Below the pieces are notes generated by a model, which saw nothing but the letters and a program-made list of their open reading frames with translations, had not been told where the DNA came from and did not search any database. Shown piece by piece: positions 1 through 7,910 of a stretch of 13,531 nucleotides of DNA. The stretch's first letter is position 1; each line of letters starts with the position of its first letter. The position numbers and the translations under genes were made by a program. Source of the DNA: CAKUIA01 sp034180465 (GTDB lineage: Bacteria; Verrucomicrobiota; Verrucomicrobiia; Opitutales; Intestinicryptomonadaceae); contig JAXFOH010000146.1 in assembly GCA_034180465.1 (NCBI GenBank), positions 1 to 13,531 on the forward strand. Reading direction: 5' to 3'.

Positions 1-1710
1 GGGGTCGAAGGGGGCTTTGTCGTTTTTGTTGTCTAACTAGCGCAAATAGTACCAGCAAGAACCCGCCCATTGGGGCATTGTGTTTGTTTCGCGCACGGCT
101 TTAAACCACATTTCGCCCTCGGGCTTGCCCGCGCTTTGCGGCACGCTTTCGCCCGTTTGAACGTTGTAGTAAATGTCTTTCCATTCGGGGCAGTTTGCCA
201 ATGCGCTTTCGCCGTTGCCCGCACCCTGATAATTTGTAACTTCGGGCAGTTTAAGCGGCAGCTGGCTGTCGGACAAAGGCAGCGCAAAATGTTTTACGCC
301 GTTTAGAGTGAACGAAACTTCGCTTTCTGGCATATTTTTAAATACGTCGCCCTTTGCCTGAATCGCCTTTTGGTAGGCGTCTTGTTCAACCCAAACAATG
401 GGGAAGGGTTCGCCCCAATAGCGTTGTCTGGAAAACAGCCAGTCTCTTAGCTTATAGTTTACGGAAAGCTTGCCAACTTTCTTTTCCTCTAAAAAGGCTA
501 TAATTTTCCTTTTAACATCGGCACTGTCTTGGCCTGTAAATTCGCCCGAATTTACCATTTTGCCGACGGCGGTAAATGGCAGCGGAACGTCGTTGCCGTT
601 TTCGTCTTTCTTTTCTATTACCTTAATTACGGGCAGTTTGAATTTTTGGGCAAATTCCCAGTCTCTTTCGTCGTGGGCGGGAACCGCCATAATTGCGCCC
701 GTGCCGTAGCTCATAAGAACATAGTCGGAAACCCATACGGGTATTTTTGCCCCGGTAAGCGGGTTTGTGGCAAATGCCCCCGTAAATACGCCCGTTTTGT
801 CTTTTGCCAAGTCGGTTCTGTCCAAGTCGCTCTTCGAGGCGGTTTTCTTTAAGTACGCCTCCATTTCGGCCTTGTGCTCTGCGCTTGTAATTTTAGATAC
901 AAGCGGGTGTTCGGGCGCAATTACCATATAGGTTGCGCCATACAAAGTGTCGGGGCGCGTTGTAAACACGGTTAGCGTTTCGCCGAAATCTTCAAGTTTA
1001 AAATCTACGCGCGCGCCTTCGGAACGGCCAATCCAGTTCTTTTGCAGTTTTTTTGTAGAGTCTGGCCAGTCCACCAAATCCAAGTCCTTTAAAAGCTTGT
1101 CGGCGTAGGCCGTAATTTTTAGCACCCATTGGCGCAAATTGCGCTTTTCTACGGGAAAGTGCCCAACTTCGCTTTTGCCGTCTATAACTTCTTCGTTTGC
1201 CAAAACGGTTCCAAGCTTTGGGCACCACCAAACGGGCTTTTCGTCCACATAAGCCAAGCCCATTTTAAACAGGCGCAAAAATATCCATTGTGTCCATCTA
1301 AAATAGCTCGGGTCTGTAGTGTTAATTTCCCTGTCCCAGTCTATGGCAAAGCCTATGCTTTTTATCTGTTTTCGGAAATTGTCCACATTCTTTTTTGTGG
1401 TAATTGCGGGGTGTGTGCCCGTTTTAATTGCGTACTGTTCGGCGGGCAAACCAAATGCGTCCCAGCCCATTGGGTGCAAAACGTTAAAGCCGTTTGCCTT
1501 TTTGTAGCGTGCAAGAATGTCGGAGGCGGTATAGCCTTCGGGATGGCCTATGTGTAGCCCCGCGCCCGAGGGGTAGGGAAACATGTCCAATATGTAATAT
1601 TTCGGCTTGTCCGAAAAGTTTTCGGCTTTGAAAGTTTTGTTCTTTTCCCAAAGCTCTTGTTGGTGTTTTTCGATTTTCGAAAAATCGTATTCGGTTGTAT
1701 TTACAGACAT
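1..1710 (-). CDS. leuS: leucyl-tRNA synthetase, N-terminal ~570 codons, interrupted by an in-frame TAG; 3' end beyond the window
   Basis: Class I aminoacyl-tRNA synthetase that charges tRNA-Leu in the cytoplasm. Visible landmarks: PYPSGAGLHIGH with the HIGH signature at residues 53-56; the conserved NVLHPMGWDAFGLPAE stretch at 76-91; the CP1 editing domain with TTRPDTLYGAT at 250-260 and the editing aspartate (D347) in AHDERDWEF; the LRDWLFSRQRYWGEPFP return to the catalytic core at 421-437; and AGSCWYYLR at 549-557. The next codon is TAG (37-39), followed in frame by LDNKNDKAPFDP up to the window edge. That matches the family pattern, where Tyr or Phe sits at this site. The KMSKS loop and tRNA-binding domains would lie outside. 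The ATG at 1708-1710 is 21 nt after the upstream metallopeptidase gene and has no Shine-Dalgarno. It is the last visible gene of the aroC-leuS run. Family identity is certain; whether the gene is functional is open. Confidence 0.95.
37..39 (-). other. in-frame amber codon inside the leuS catalytic core
   Basis: Plus-strand CTA reads TAG on the coding strand at codon 558. Codons on both sides fit LeuRS: WYYLR before and LDNKNDKAPFDP after. The site normally holds Tyr or Phe, and TAG differs from either Tyr codon by one base. There is no frameshift, since the frame is the same on both sides. A true mutation, a base-call error near a sequence end, and UAG suppression or reassignment are all possible. 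Confidence 0.9.
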
Positions 1711-1731
1711 ATAATGCTTTTATGCTTAAAT

Positions 1732-2400
1732 TTATCGGTTGTCGCGCATGGAAACGAGGTATAACAGCCAGCCCAAGCTGGAAACAAAAGCGGCTACATA
1801 GGTAAATGCGGCGGCGTCTAAAGTTTTGCGTACGCCGATTTTTTCTTCGCCGCTAATTGCGCCAAGTTCGGCAAGATATGCCTTTGCCCTGTTCGAGGCA
1901 TCGAATTCTACGGGCAAGGTAACCAGCTGGAATGCAGTTAAAATTAGGTATATTGCAATGCCGATGTCTAAAGCCAAAACGCTGTTAAACAAAAAGAAGC
2001 CCGCAAACATAACAATGGGCAAAAGTTGGCTTGCAAACATTGTTATGGGAACCAACGCCATTCTAAGCTTTAATGGCGCATAGTTTTGCTTGTGTTGGAT
2101 TGCGTGTCCTGCTTCGTGGGCGGCAACGCCCAGGGCTGCAAGGCTATGCCCAGCATAAACTTCGCGGCTAAGGGCAAGCACTTTTTTGGTAGGGTCGTAG
2201 TGGTCGGTAAGCTCGCCCGAAATCTGCACAATTTGCACATCGTAAATGCCCGCGCTTTGCATTACAATTTCGGCGGCTTCTTTGCCGGTAATTCTGCTTT
2301 TTGCGGGAATTTGGCGGTATTTGCCGTAGGCGCTCTGCACCCTGACTTGGGCATACATACCAACAATTAGGGGAATCAAAATAAGTACTAAAAATTCCAT
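1732..2400 (-). CDS. putative neutral zinc metallopeptidase, membrane-bound (Zn_peptidase_2 / YugP-like)
   Basis: A 222-residue membrane protein of the COG2738 / PF04298 type. It shows the zincin motif HEAGH at residues 95-99 (two His ligands and the catalytic Glu), with a probable third ligand E165 in LPVEFDAS. Hydrophobic segments lie at about 2-16, 115-140, 144-163 and 198-217, so the catalytic motif sits between an N-terminal anchor and a membrane-embedded C-terminal half. Substrates of the family are largely undefined, so no specific role is assigned. The frame is open upstream to 2568, but that extension lies inside the gltA 3' end and is basic and low-complexity. The ATG at 2398-2400, directly before the hydrophobic anchor (MEFLVLILIPLIVG), is preferred. 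The gene lies 23 nt after gltA and 21 nt before leuS and ends in TAA. Confidence 0.88.
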   Translation of the reverse strand: MEFLVLILIPLIVGMYAQVRVQSAYGKYRQIPAKSRITGKEAAEIVMQSAGIYDVQIVQISGELTDHYDPTKKVLALSREVYAGHSLAALGVAAHEAGHAIQHKQNYAPLKLRMALVPITMFASQLLPIVMFAGFFLFNSVLALDIGIAIYLILTAFQLVTLPVEFDASNRAKAYLAELGAISGEEKIGVRKTLDAAAFTYVAAFVSSLGWLLYLVSMRDNR

Positions 2401-2423
2401 ATAAAATGTGGTTAAAGTTAATT

Positions 2424-3746
2424 TTAATCGAACCCTTCGTCGTGGCCGTCGGGTGTGCGGTAGCGCATTTTTACATAATGCTTGTCTATATCGCCCTGAT
2501 AAACCTGACGGGGTCTGTTGATTTTGCCTTTCGGGTCTTCGGCAACTTCCTTCCAGTGCGAAATCCATCCGGGCATTCTGCCTATGGCGAAAAGCACAGT
2601 AAACATATCGGTGGGTATACCAATTGCCTTTAATATAAGACCGCTGTAAAAGTCTACATTAGGATATAGGTTGCGGCTTATAAAATAGTCGTCGGAACGC
2701 GCCTTTTCCTCCAGCTTGCGCGCCAAGTTTAGCAAGGGGTCGTTCTTCTTTACAGCGGCAAATACCTTTTCGGAGGCTTTGCTTAATATGTTTGCGCGCG
2801 GGTCGTAGGCTTTGTATACCCTGTGACCAAAGCCCATAAGACGGCGTTTGCCGCTTTTTGCGGTTTCCAAAAAGGCGTCTACATCGCCGCCCGTAGCGTA
2901 GATTTCTTCGAGCATTTTAATTACCTGCTGGTTTGCGCCGCCGTGCAGGGGCCCCCACAGTGCGCAAACGCCCGCCGCAATAGAGGCAAACAAATTTGCG
3001 CCGCTGCTGGCCACCATTCTTACGGTGGAAGTCGAGCAGTTTTGTTCGTGGTCGCAATGCAAAAGCAATATAAGGTCTAGTGCTTTTGTAATGTCGTCGT
3101 GCGGGTAATATTCGTGATAGGGCTCGGTAAACATCATATGCAGCAGGTTTTGCCCATAGCCTAAATCTTGTTTTGGATATATAAGGGGCAAGCCGTTTTT
3201 CATACGGTACGTCATTGCGGCAATGGTTCTTACCTTGCTGATAAGAATGGTGGCCGCGTCGTCAAAATATTCCAAGTCTTGCTCGCGGTTGTTTGTTGCC
3301 ATAAAAGGATAGTAGCAACCCAGCGAGTTAAGCAGTGCCGACAATATGGCCATTGGATGCGCCGTAGACGGAAAGCCGCCCTGAAAGAAGTGTATCATAG
3401 ACTCGTGCAACGAGGCGTTGCGCAACACCTTGTGCGAGAACGAGCTCATTTCCTGCCTTGTGGGAAGTTTGCCGTATATAACCAAATAGGCAGTCTCTAT
3501 AAAGGTAGAATTTTCGGCAAGTTCTTCTATGGAAATTCCGCGGTGCGCCAAAAAACCCTTTTCGCCGTTTATATAGGTTATTTTGCTTTCGCACGACGCC
3601 GTGTTGCCGTAGCCAGGGTCTAGGGTAATATAGCCCGTTTCGGCCCTCAGTTTTCTGATGTCTATGGCGTTGTCGCCCGCCGTTGCCTTAACAATGGGCA
3701 ACGTGTGCTCTTTCCCGTCTATTATAATCTTGGCTGAGTTATCCAT
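2424..3746 (-). CDS. gltA: citrate synthase (type II, bacterial)
   Basis: Condenses oxaloacetate and acetyl-CoA to citrate, the entry step of the TCA cycle, in the cytoplasm. The 440-residue protein covers the full family length. It has the N-terminal domain typical of hexameric type II enzymes (TGYITLDPGYGNTASC at about 37-52). Catalytic residues are visible: H268 in GPLHGGAN, H308 in MGFGHRVYKAYDPRA and D365 in NVDFYSG. HCDHEQNCSTSTVR at 230-243 is the conserved substrate-site segment. The frame extends eight codons further up to 3770, but those overlap hisH. The ATG at 3744-3746 (MDNSAKIIIDGK) matches family N-termini and leaves a 4-nt gap after the hisH stop. No Shine-Dalgarno is visible. 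Its position inside an amino-acid biosynthesis operon suggests co-transcription with the his genes. Confidence 0.97.
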   Translation of the reverse strand: MDNSAKIIIDGKEHTLPIVKATAGDNAIDIRKLRAETGYITLDPGYGNTASCESKITYINGEKGFLAHRGISIEELAENSTFIETAYLVIYGKLPTRQEMSSFSHKVLRNASLHESMIHFFQGGFPSTAHPMAILSALLNSLGCYYPFMATNNREQDLEYFDDAATILISKVRTIAAMTYRMKNGLPLIYPKQDLGYGQNLLHMMFTEPYHEYYPHDDITKALDLILLLHCDHEQNCSTSTVRMVASSGANLFASIAAGVCALWGPLHGGANQQVIKMLEEIYATGGDVDAFLETAKSGKRRLMGFGHRVYKAYDPRANILSKASEKVFAAVKKNDPLLNLARKLEEKARSDDYFISRNLYPNVDFYSGLILKAIGIPTDMFTVLFAIGRMPGWISHWKEVAEDPKGKINRPRQVYQGDIDKHYVKMRYRTPDGHDEGFD

Positions 3747-3750
3747 AAAA

Positions 3751-4383
3751 TTATTTGTTGTCGTTAGCAAATTTAAGAAAGTTTGAATATAAAAGAAGCC
3801 CCTTCGACTGGCTCTTTTCGGGGTGGAATTGGCACGCGCACAACTTCGAGTTTAAAACGGCCGAAGTAAAGGTTTTGCCGCCGTATTCGGTTTGCCCGAA
3901 AACTATTTCGCTTTGCGGGGTGTCTACATAGTAGCTGTGCACAAAGTAAAACTGGTCGTTCTTTGGGTCTATGCCGTTTAAAATGGGGCTTGGCTTTACA
4001 AAGTTTACATTGTTCCAGCCCATATGCGGAACTTTGTATTGCTTTTCGAGCCTAAGTTTTTTTACCGAGCCTTTAAAAATGCCGAGACACTCGCAGTCGC
4101 CCTCCTCGGAATATTCGAACAGTGCCTGCAAGCCCAGACAAATTCCGAAAAATGGTTTGTCGGCTGCAACCCAGTCGCGCATCGCCGAAGCCCAGCCTGT
4201 AGAATTTAAAAGCTTAATTGCCTCTGTAATTGCGCCTTGCCCCGGAAACACAAGCAAGTCGGCATCTTTGCATTCTGCGGGGTTTTGCGCAATAAACGCG
4301 TCTGCCCCAGCCACCTGCCAAGCGCGCCAAACGCTGCGCAGGTTGCCCATAGAATAGTCTATAATTGCAGCTTTTAGTGCCAT
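3751..4383 (-). CDS. hisH: imidazole glycerol phosphate synthase, glutamine amidotransferase subunit
   Basis: Class I glutaminase subunit. It supplies ammonia to HisF for making IGP and AICAR in histidine biosynthesis. The 210-residue length is normal. The N-terminus IIDYSMGNLRSV is diagnostic of HisH. The triad is visible: nucleophile C82 in GICLGLQ, H187 and E189 in CQFHPEKSQ. The oxyanion-region motif reads PGQGA, where PGVGA is more common. The frame is open to 4515, but the upstream part is antisense-like sequence within hisB. The ATG at 4381-4383 begins one base after the hisB TAA, implying translational coupling. The partner subunit gene hisF is not next to it; gltA follows instead. 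Confidence 0.96.
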   Translation of the reverse strand: MALKAAIIDYSMGNLRSVWRAWQVAGADAFIAQNPAECKDADLLVFPGQGAITEAIKLLNSTGWASAMRDWVAADKPFFGICLGLQALFEYSEEGDCECLGIFKGSVKKLRLEKQYKVPHMGWNNVNFVKPSPILNGIDPKNDQFYFVHSYYVDTPQSEIVFGQTEYGGKTFTSAVLNSKLCACQFHPEKSQSKGLLLYSNFLKFANDNK

Positions 4384-4384
4384 A

Positions 4385-4975
4385 TTACAAACTGCCCTTC
4401 GTTGTGGGAAGCCTGTCGCCCCTGCGGGGGTTCTTTTCGCAGGCAATGCACAGGGCTTTTGCAAAGCCCTTAAATATTGCTTCGCAAATGTGGTGGGGTT
4501 CTTCGCCGTATTCAAGTTTTATGTGCAAATTTGCCCCAGCTTCGTTTGCAAATGCCTGAAAGAACTCTTTGCAAAGGCTTACGTTAAAGTCTTTTACTCT
4601 TTTTGCATCGGAAGCGTTTACATTGTATACCAAATAGGGGCGGTTCGACAAATCTATTGCAACCGTTGTCAAACATTCGTCCATAGGCAGCGTAAAAAAT
4701 CCATAGCGGTTAATGCCGGCTTTGTCTGCCAAGGCATCTTTTACCGCCTTGCCCAAAACAAGCCCCATATCTTCTACCGTGTGGTGGTAGTCTACATCGG
4801 TGTCGCCCGTAGCCGATATGTTTAGGTCGAAAAGCCCGTGGCGCGAAAAGAGCTCGAGCATATGGTTGAAGAATGGGATCGGCGTTTTTACGTTGTAGTC
4901 GCCGTTGCCGTCGAGGTTTATCGAAAGCTTAATTTGGGTTTCCTTTGTATTTCTCTCAATTGTGGCTGTTCTCAT
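4385..4975 (-). CDS. hisB: imidazoleglycerol-phosphate dehydratase (monofunctional)
   Basis: Dehydrates imidazole glycerol phosphate to imidazole acetol phosphate, the manganese-dependent sixth step of histidine biosynthesis. The 196-residue protein has both metal-binding repeats: DYHHTVEDMG at 62-71 and HHICEAIFK at 161-169. It also has PMDE at 97-100 and the C-terminal LPTTKG. There is no N-terminal HAD phosphatase domain, so histidinol phosphatase must be encoded elsewhere. I chose the ATG at 4973-4975 because it overlaps the hisC stop as ATGA and gives the family-typical MRTATIERNTKET start. An in-frame ATG four codons upstream (4985-4987, giving MVKK) is the alternative. Neither has a clear Shine-Dalgarno, which fits coupling to hisC. 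Its product is the HisC substrate, and its own substrate comes from HisH-HisF. Confidence 0.96.
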   Translation of the reverse strand: MRTATIERNTKETQIKLSINLDGNGDYNVKTPIPFFNHMLELFSRHGLFDLNISATGDTDVDYHHTVEDMGLVLGKAVKDALADKAGINRYGFFTLPMDECLTTVAIDLSNRPYLVYNVNASDAKRVKDFNVSLCKEFFQAFANEAGANLHIKLEYGEEPHHICEAIFKGFAKALCIACEKNPRRGDRLPTTKGSL

Positions 4976-6072
4976 TTTTTTAACCATTCAAGTATTGTGT
5001 TTTGCACTGTCTGCATGTCCGAATCGGTGCCTATGCTTATCCTTAAATATTTATTTATCGCCTTGTCTAAGGCAAAATAGCGCACCAAAATTTTGTTGGC
5101 CTTTAAAAAGTCCAAAAGCTCTTTTGCAACTTTCGGCGAACTTTTGCCCTTTGCGTTTTTTGGGGCAACAAACACAAAGTTTGTGCTAGAATCGAACAAT
5201 TCCCAGCCCAGCTTTTTAAGGAACGCCGAAAACGATTTGCGCGTTGCCTTTATTTTTGCAACCAAATTTTTGTAGTAGGCTTTGTCGTTTAGGGCGGCAA
5301 CGGCGGCAACTTGGGCAAGGGCGTCGAGATTGTACGAATCTCTTACCTTGTCTAGCTCGGTTATAATTTCCCTAGAAGCCACCGCCCAGCCTACGCGCAT
5401 TCCCGCCAACGCCCAGCATTTAGACGCCGTGCAGCAAATTGCGGTGTTCTTGTATTTCTTTACAAGCTTTGCGCTTTCGTATTTCGAGAAAGGTTCGTAG
5501 GCTTCGTCGATAAGCAAAATGCCCCTGAATTTTTTTGCGAGGGCTTCCACCTGTTTGAACGGGAATTGGTGCGAAGTAGGGGCGTTCGGGTTTGTTAGGA
5601 AAAACAGGTTTGCGCCGCTTTTTACGATTTTTTCTACGGGCAGGTCTTTTGTATTCGGATCAAAATCTATGTCGATAAATTCGGCATTCTGGATTTTCGC
5701 CAAAACGGGATAAAGCGAGTAGCTTGGGTGCAATGCTGCAATCTTAAGCTTTTTGTCGGAAAACGCGCGCACAAAAAGGTTTAGAACGTCGTCGGAGCCG
5801 TTGCCCGCAAATGCGTTTTCGGGTTTTACGCCGTAGCGTTTTGCCACGGTTTGCCTAAGCAGTTTGCTTTCGGGGTCGGGATACAATCTAAGGCACGAGC
5901 CGTCGCCCAGCTTGTTTAAAATTGCCTCTTTAACCTTCGGGCTTGGCGGATAGGGCGACTCGTTTGTATTAAGCTTAATCCAGCCGCCGCCCTGCGGCTG
6001 CTCGCCGGGGATATACGCCGCCATCTTGGATACGCCGGCCGAAATTTTGTTTTTAAGATTAAAGTTTTTCAT
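4972..6072 (-). CDS. hisC: histidinol-phosphate aminotransferase
   Basis: Fold-type I PLP aminotransferase that converts imidazole acetol phosphate plus glutamate to histidinol phosphate. The 366-residue protein is full length. Visible motifs: LNTNESPYPPSP at 34-45, YPDPES at 64-69, NPNAPTS at 161-167, DEAYEPF at 189-195 (PLP pyridine-N aspartate), and the Schiff-base lysine K218 in TASKCWALAGMRVGWA. The ATG at 6070-6072 overlaps the upstream CobW-like gene by 14 nt, and the TGA overlaps the hisB ATG. A weak purine-rich AGAGAAAG lies 5' of the start. Adjacent hisB and hisH support the histidine role. HisC-family enzymes can also transaminate phenylpyruvate or hydroxyphenylpyruvate, so linkage to aroC leaves a dual role possible. 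Confidence 0.95.
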   Translation of the reverse strand: MKNFNLKNKISAGVSKMAAYIPGEQPQGGGWIKLNTNESPYPPSPKVKEAILNKLGDGSCLRLYPDPESKLLRQTVAKRYGVKPENAFAGNGSDDVLNLFVRAFSDKKLKIAALHPSYSLYPVLAKIQNAEFIDIDFDPNTKDLPVEKIVKSGANLFFLTNPNAPTSHQFPFKQVEALAKKFRGILLIDEAYEPFSKYESAKLVKKYKNTAICCTASKCWALAGMRVGWAVASREIITELDKVRDSYNLDALAQVAAVAALNDKAYYKNLVAKIKATRKSFSAFLKKLGWELFDSSTNFVFVAPKNAKGKSSPKVAKELLDFLKANKILVRYFALDKAINKYLRISIGTDSDMQTVQNTILEWLKK

Positions 6073-6817
6073 CGGCTTTCTCTATTATATCGAAAATGTC
6101 GTCTATGGGCTTTGCCCTTAGGTTGTTGTCTAGCCTTTTAAAATATTCGTCTTGCTTGCACTGAATGTCGAAGGGTTCGTCGGGAAGAGTGTCTTCGTCG
6201 AGCTCTATTTCGTCTATAGGGTCGTAGTCGTCGAAGGCAAATGTTAGCCTTCTGGCTTCGTCTATCAAAAGAACATCGGGCATTTTGCAAAGACCGTTTT
6301 TGTTTAGCGTAAAAACTTCGTGCGGCAGGCACATCTTTTTGTAGCGTTTCTTAAGCTTTTCCACCTCAGTGTTTTTCGCTTCAAAAGTTTTGTCTAGCAA
6401 AACGCAGTCGCTAAAATGCGAAACGGCGTCGAAATAGTTTTCGCAAAGCTTTGGGTTTTCGGTGTAAAGCTTGCAGTTTACAAAGCCGAATATGCGCACA
6501 ACGCGCACGGTTTTGATGTCGTTTAAATCTTTGTAAAATTCAAGCTCGTCGGCAAGGTTGCAAAGCGGGTTTGCAATAATAAGCGCGCAGTCGGCATTCT
6601 GGTTTTCAAGCAAAAAGCCCCGAACGTCTTCGTGCGTTTCGTAGCGGAAAACTTCGGCGTTTGTGCCGGCAAATAGGCTTTCGTCGAAAGTGTCACTTTT
6701 ATGGGCAAGCACCAAAACTTTTGCGCTTTCGGGCAGCGAATTCTTTACGCATTCGGCCGCCACCGAAGCTCTGGACTTTTCGGGCGAGCCTATGAATATG
6801 TATGTGTTTATCGCCAT
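6059..6817 (-). CDS. conserved hypothetical protein, possibly a degenerate CobW/G3E-type GTPase
   Basis: A 252-residue protein of unknown function. The overall order of elements resembles the N-terminal domain of CobW/COG0523 (G3E) P-loop proteins. A hydrophobic strand runs into a glycine loop (TYIFIGSPEKSRAS, 5-18). A second strand is ADCALIIANPLCNLAD at 75-90, where CobW has its TSGLADP-like switch. A strand RVVRIFGFV follows at 105-113. YFDAVSHFSDCVLLDKTF at 128-145 sits where NKTD would be. The loop lacks the canonical GxxGxGK[ST] spacing and only K14-S15 remain. LLDK replaces NKxD, so GTP binding may be lost. The last ~55 residues are very acidic (DDYDPIDEIELDED at 196-209). No signal peptide or membrane segment is visible. 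It lies 4 nt after aroC and overlaps hisC by 14 nt, so it is translated in the operon. Coding is near certain; the family link is tentative. Confidence 0.85.
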   Translation of the reverse strand: MAINTYIFIGSPEKSRASVAAECVKNSLPESAKVLVLAHKSDTFDESLFAGTNAEVFRYETHEDVRGFLLENQNADCALIIANPLCNLADELEFYKDLNDIKTVRVVRIFGFVNCKLYTENPKLCENYFDAVSHFSDCVLLDKTFEAKNTEVEKLKKRYKKMCLPHEVFTLNKNGLCKMPDVLLIDEARRLTFAFDDYDPIDEIELDEDTLPDEPFDIQCKQDEYFKRLDNNLRAKPIDDIFDIIEKADEKL

Positions 6818-6821
6818 AGTT

Positions 6822-7910
6822 TTAATACAGCTTTGCGGCTGCCTCCCTTGCAGATTGTTCCATTTCGAAATTGAGGATTACAATGGCGGCCATTGCCTCT
6901 ACAATGGGAACCGCCCTTGGCAAAACGCACGGGTCGTGGCGGCCGCGCCCCCTTATTTTTGCGGGCTGCAGCTTGTTGTCTACAGTATCTTGCTCTTTTA
7001 CGATTGTAGCTACCGGCTTAAAAGCAACTTTAAAGTCTATATCCATGCCGCTGCTAATGCCGCCCAAAACGCCGCCTGCATTGTTGGTTTTTGTTTTTAC
7101 AACACCGTTTTCGGCGTAGAAAATGTCGTTGTTCTTCGAGCCGAAAAGACGCGCAGCGGCAAAGCCAGCGCCTATTTCAAACCCCTTTGCCGCGGGTATC
7201 GAAAGCATTGCCTTTGCCAATTCGGCGTGCAGCCTGTCGAATACGGGTTCGCCCAAGCCCGCCCTTACGCCCGAAATGCGGCAGTGTATTACGCCGCCAA
7301 CGCTTTCTCCTTCCGACTTTGCCTTTTTTATAAATTCAACCATCTTTGCCGAAACCGCCTTGTCGGGGCAACGCACTGGGCTTGCCTGAATGTCGGCGTC
7401 CGACGGGGTTTCTTTTGCATAGGGCATACCTATAGAGTGCACGGCTTCAACCCACGCGGTTATTTTTACCGATTTAGATAGGCATTTTTTTGCAACGGCT
7501 CCAGCAATTACGCGGGCAATGGTTTCTCTTGCCGAGCTTCTGCCGCCGCCGCGGTAGTCGCGTATGCCGAATTTTGCGTCGTAGGCATAGTCGGCGTGCG
7601 AGGGGCGGTATTTGTCGGCCATTTCGGAATAGTCGGAGGAGTGCTGATCGGAATTTCTTACAATCACGCAAATGGGGGTTCCCAACGTTTTGCCTTCGAA
7701 AGTTCCCGACAAAATTTCGCACTTGTCGGCTTCGTTGCGGGGTGTGGAAATATCGCTTTGACCCGGGCGGCGTTTATCCAGCTCCGACTGAATGTCGCTT
7801 TCCGACAATTCAAGCTTGGGTGGACAGCCGTCTATAATGCAGCCCACTGCCTTGCCATGGCTCTCGCCAAAAGACGCCACCTTAAAGAGATTTCCGTATA
7901 TGTTTCCCAT
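6822..7910 (-). CDS. aroC: chorismate synthase
   Basis: Converts 5-enolpyruvylshikimate-3-phosphate to chorismate using reduced FMN, the last shikimate-pathway step. The 362-residue protein shows the three family signatures: GESHGKAVGCIIDG at 15-28 (H18), the YRGGGRSSARET core at 119-130 and GRGRHDPCVLPRAVP at 321-335 (H325). RRPGQ, for phosphate binding, is at 47-51. The frame is open upstream to 7946. The ATG at 7908-7910 (MGNIYGNLFKVASFGESHG) matches the family, whereas the preceding 12 residues are hydrophobic and not conserved-looking. It appears to be the first gene of an eight-gene minus-strand run, divergent from ppk1, with no Shine-Dalgarno. Confidence 0.97.
   Translation of the reverse strand: MGNIYGNLFKVASFGESHGKAVGCIIDGCPPKLELSESDIQSELDKRRPGQSDISTPRNEADKCEILSGTFEGKTLGTPICVIVRNSDQHSSDYSEMADKYRPSHADYAYDAKFGIRDYRGGGRSSARETIARVIAGAVAKKCLSKSVKITAWVEAVHSIGMPYAKETPSDADIQASPVRCPDKAVSAKMVEFIKKAKSEGESVGGVIHCRISGVRAGLGEPVFDRLHAELAKAMLSIPAAKGFEIGAGFAAARLFGSKNNDIFYAENGVVKTKTNNAGGVLGGISSGMDIDFKVAFKPVATIVKEQDTVDNKLQPAKIRGRGRHDPCVLPRAVPIVEAMAAIVILNFEMEQSAREAAAKLY

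Noticed and set aside
2401..2568. Upstream extension of the metallopeptidase frame
   Set aside because: The extension overlaps the gltA 3' end and encodes basic, unconserved-looking residues; the ATG at 2400 directly precedes the membrane anchor.
4384..4515. Upstream extension of the hisH frame
   Set aside because: It lies within hisB in another frame; HisH proteins start right before IIDYSMGNLRSV, as given by the ATG at 4383.
6663..7481. Long plus-strand open frame (about 272 codons) opposite aroC
   Set aside because: It is antisense to a fully conserved chorismate synthase, its product resembles no family I know, and it looks like a composition-driven shadow.
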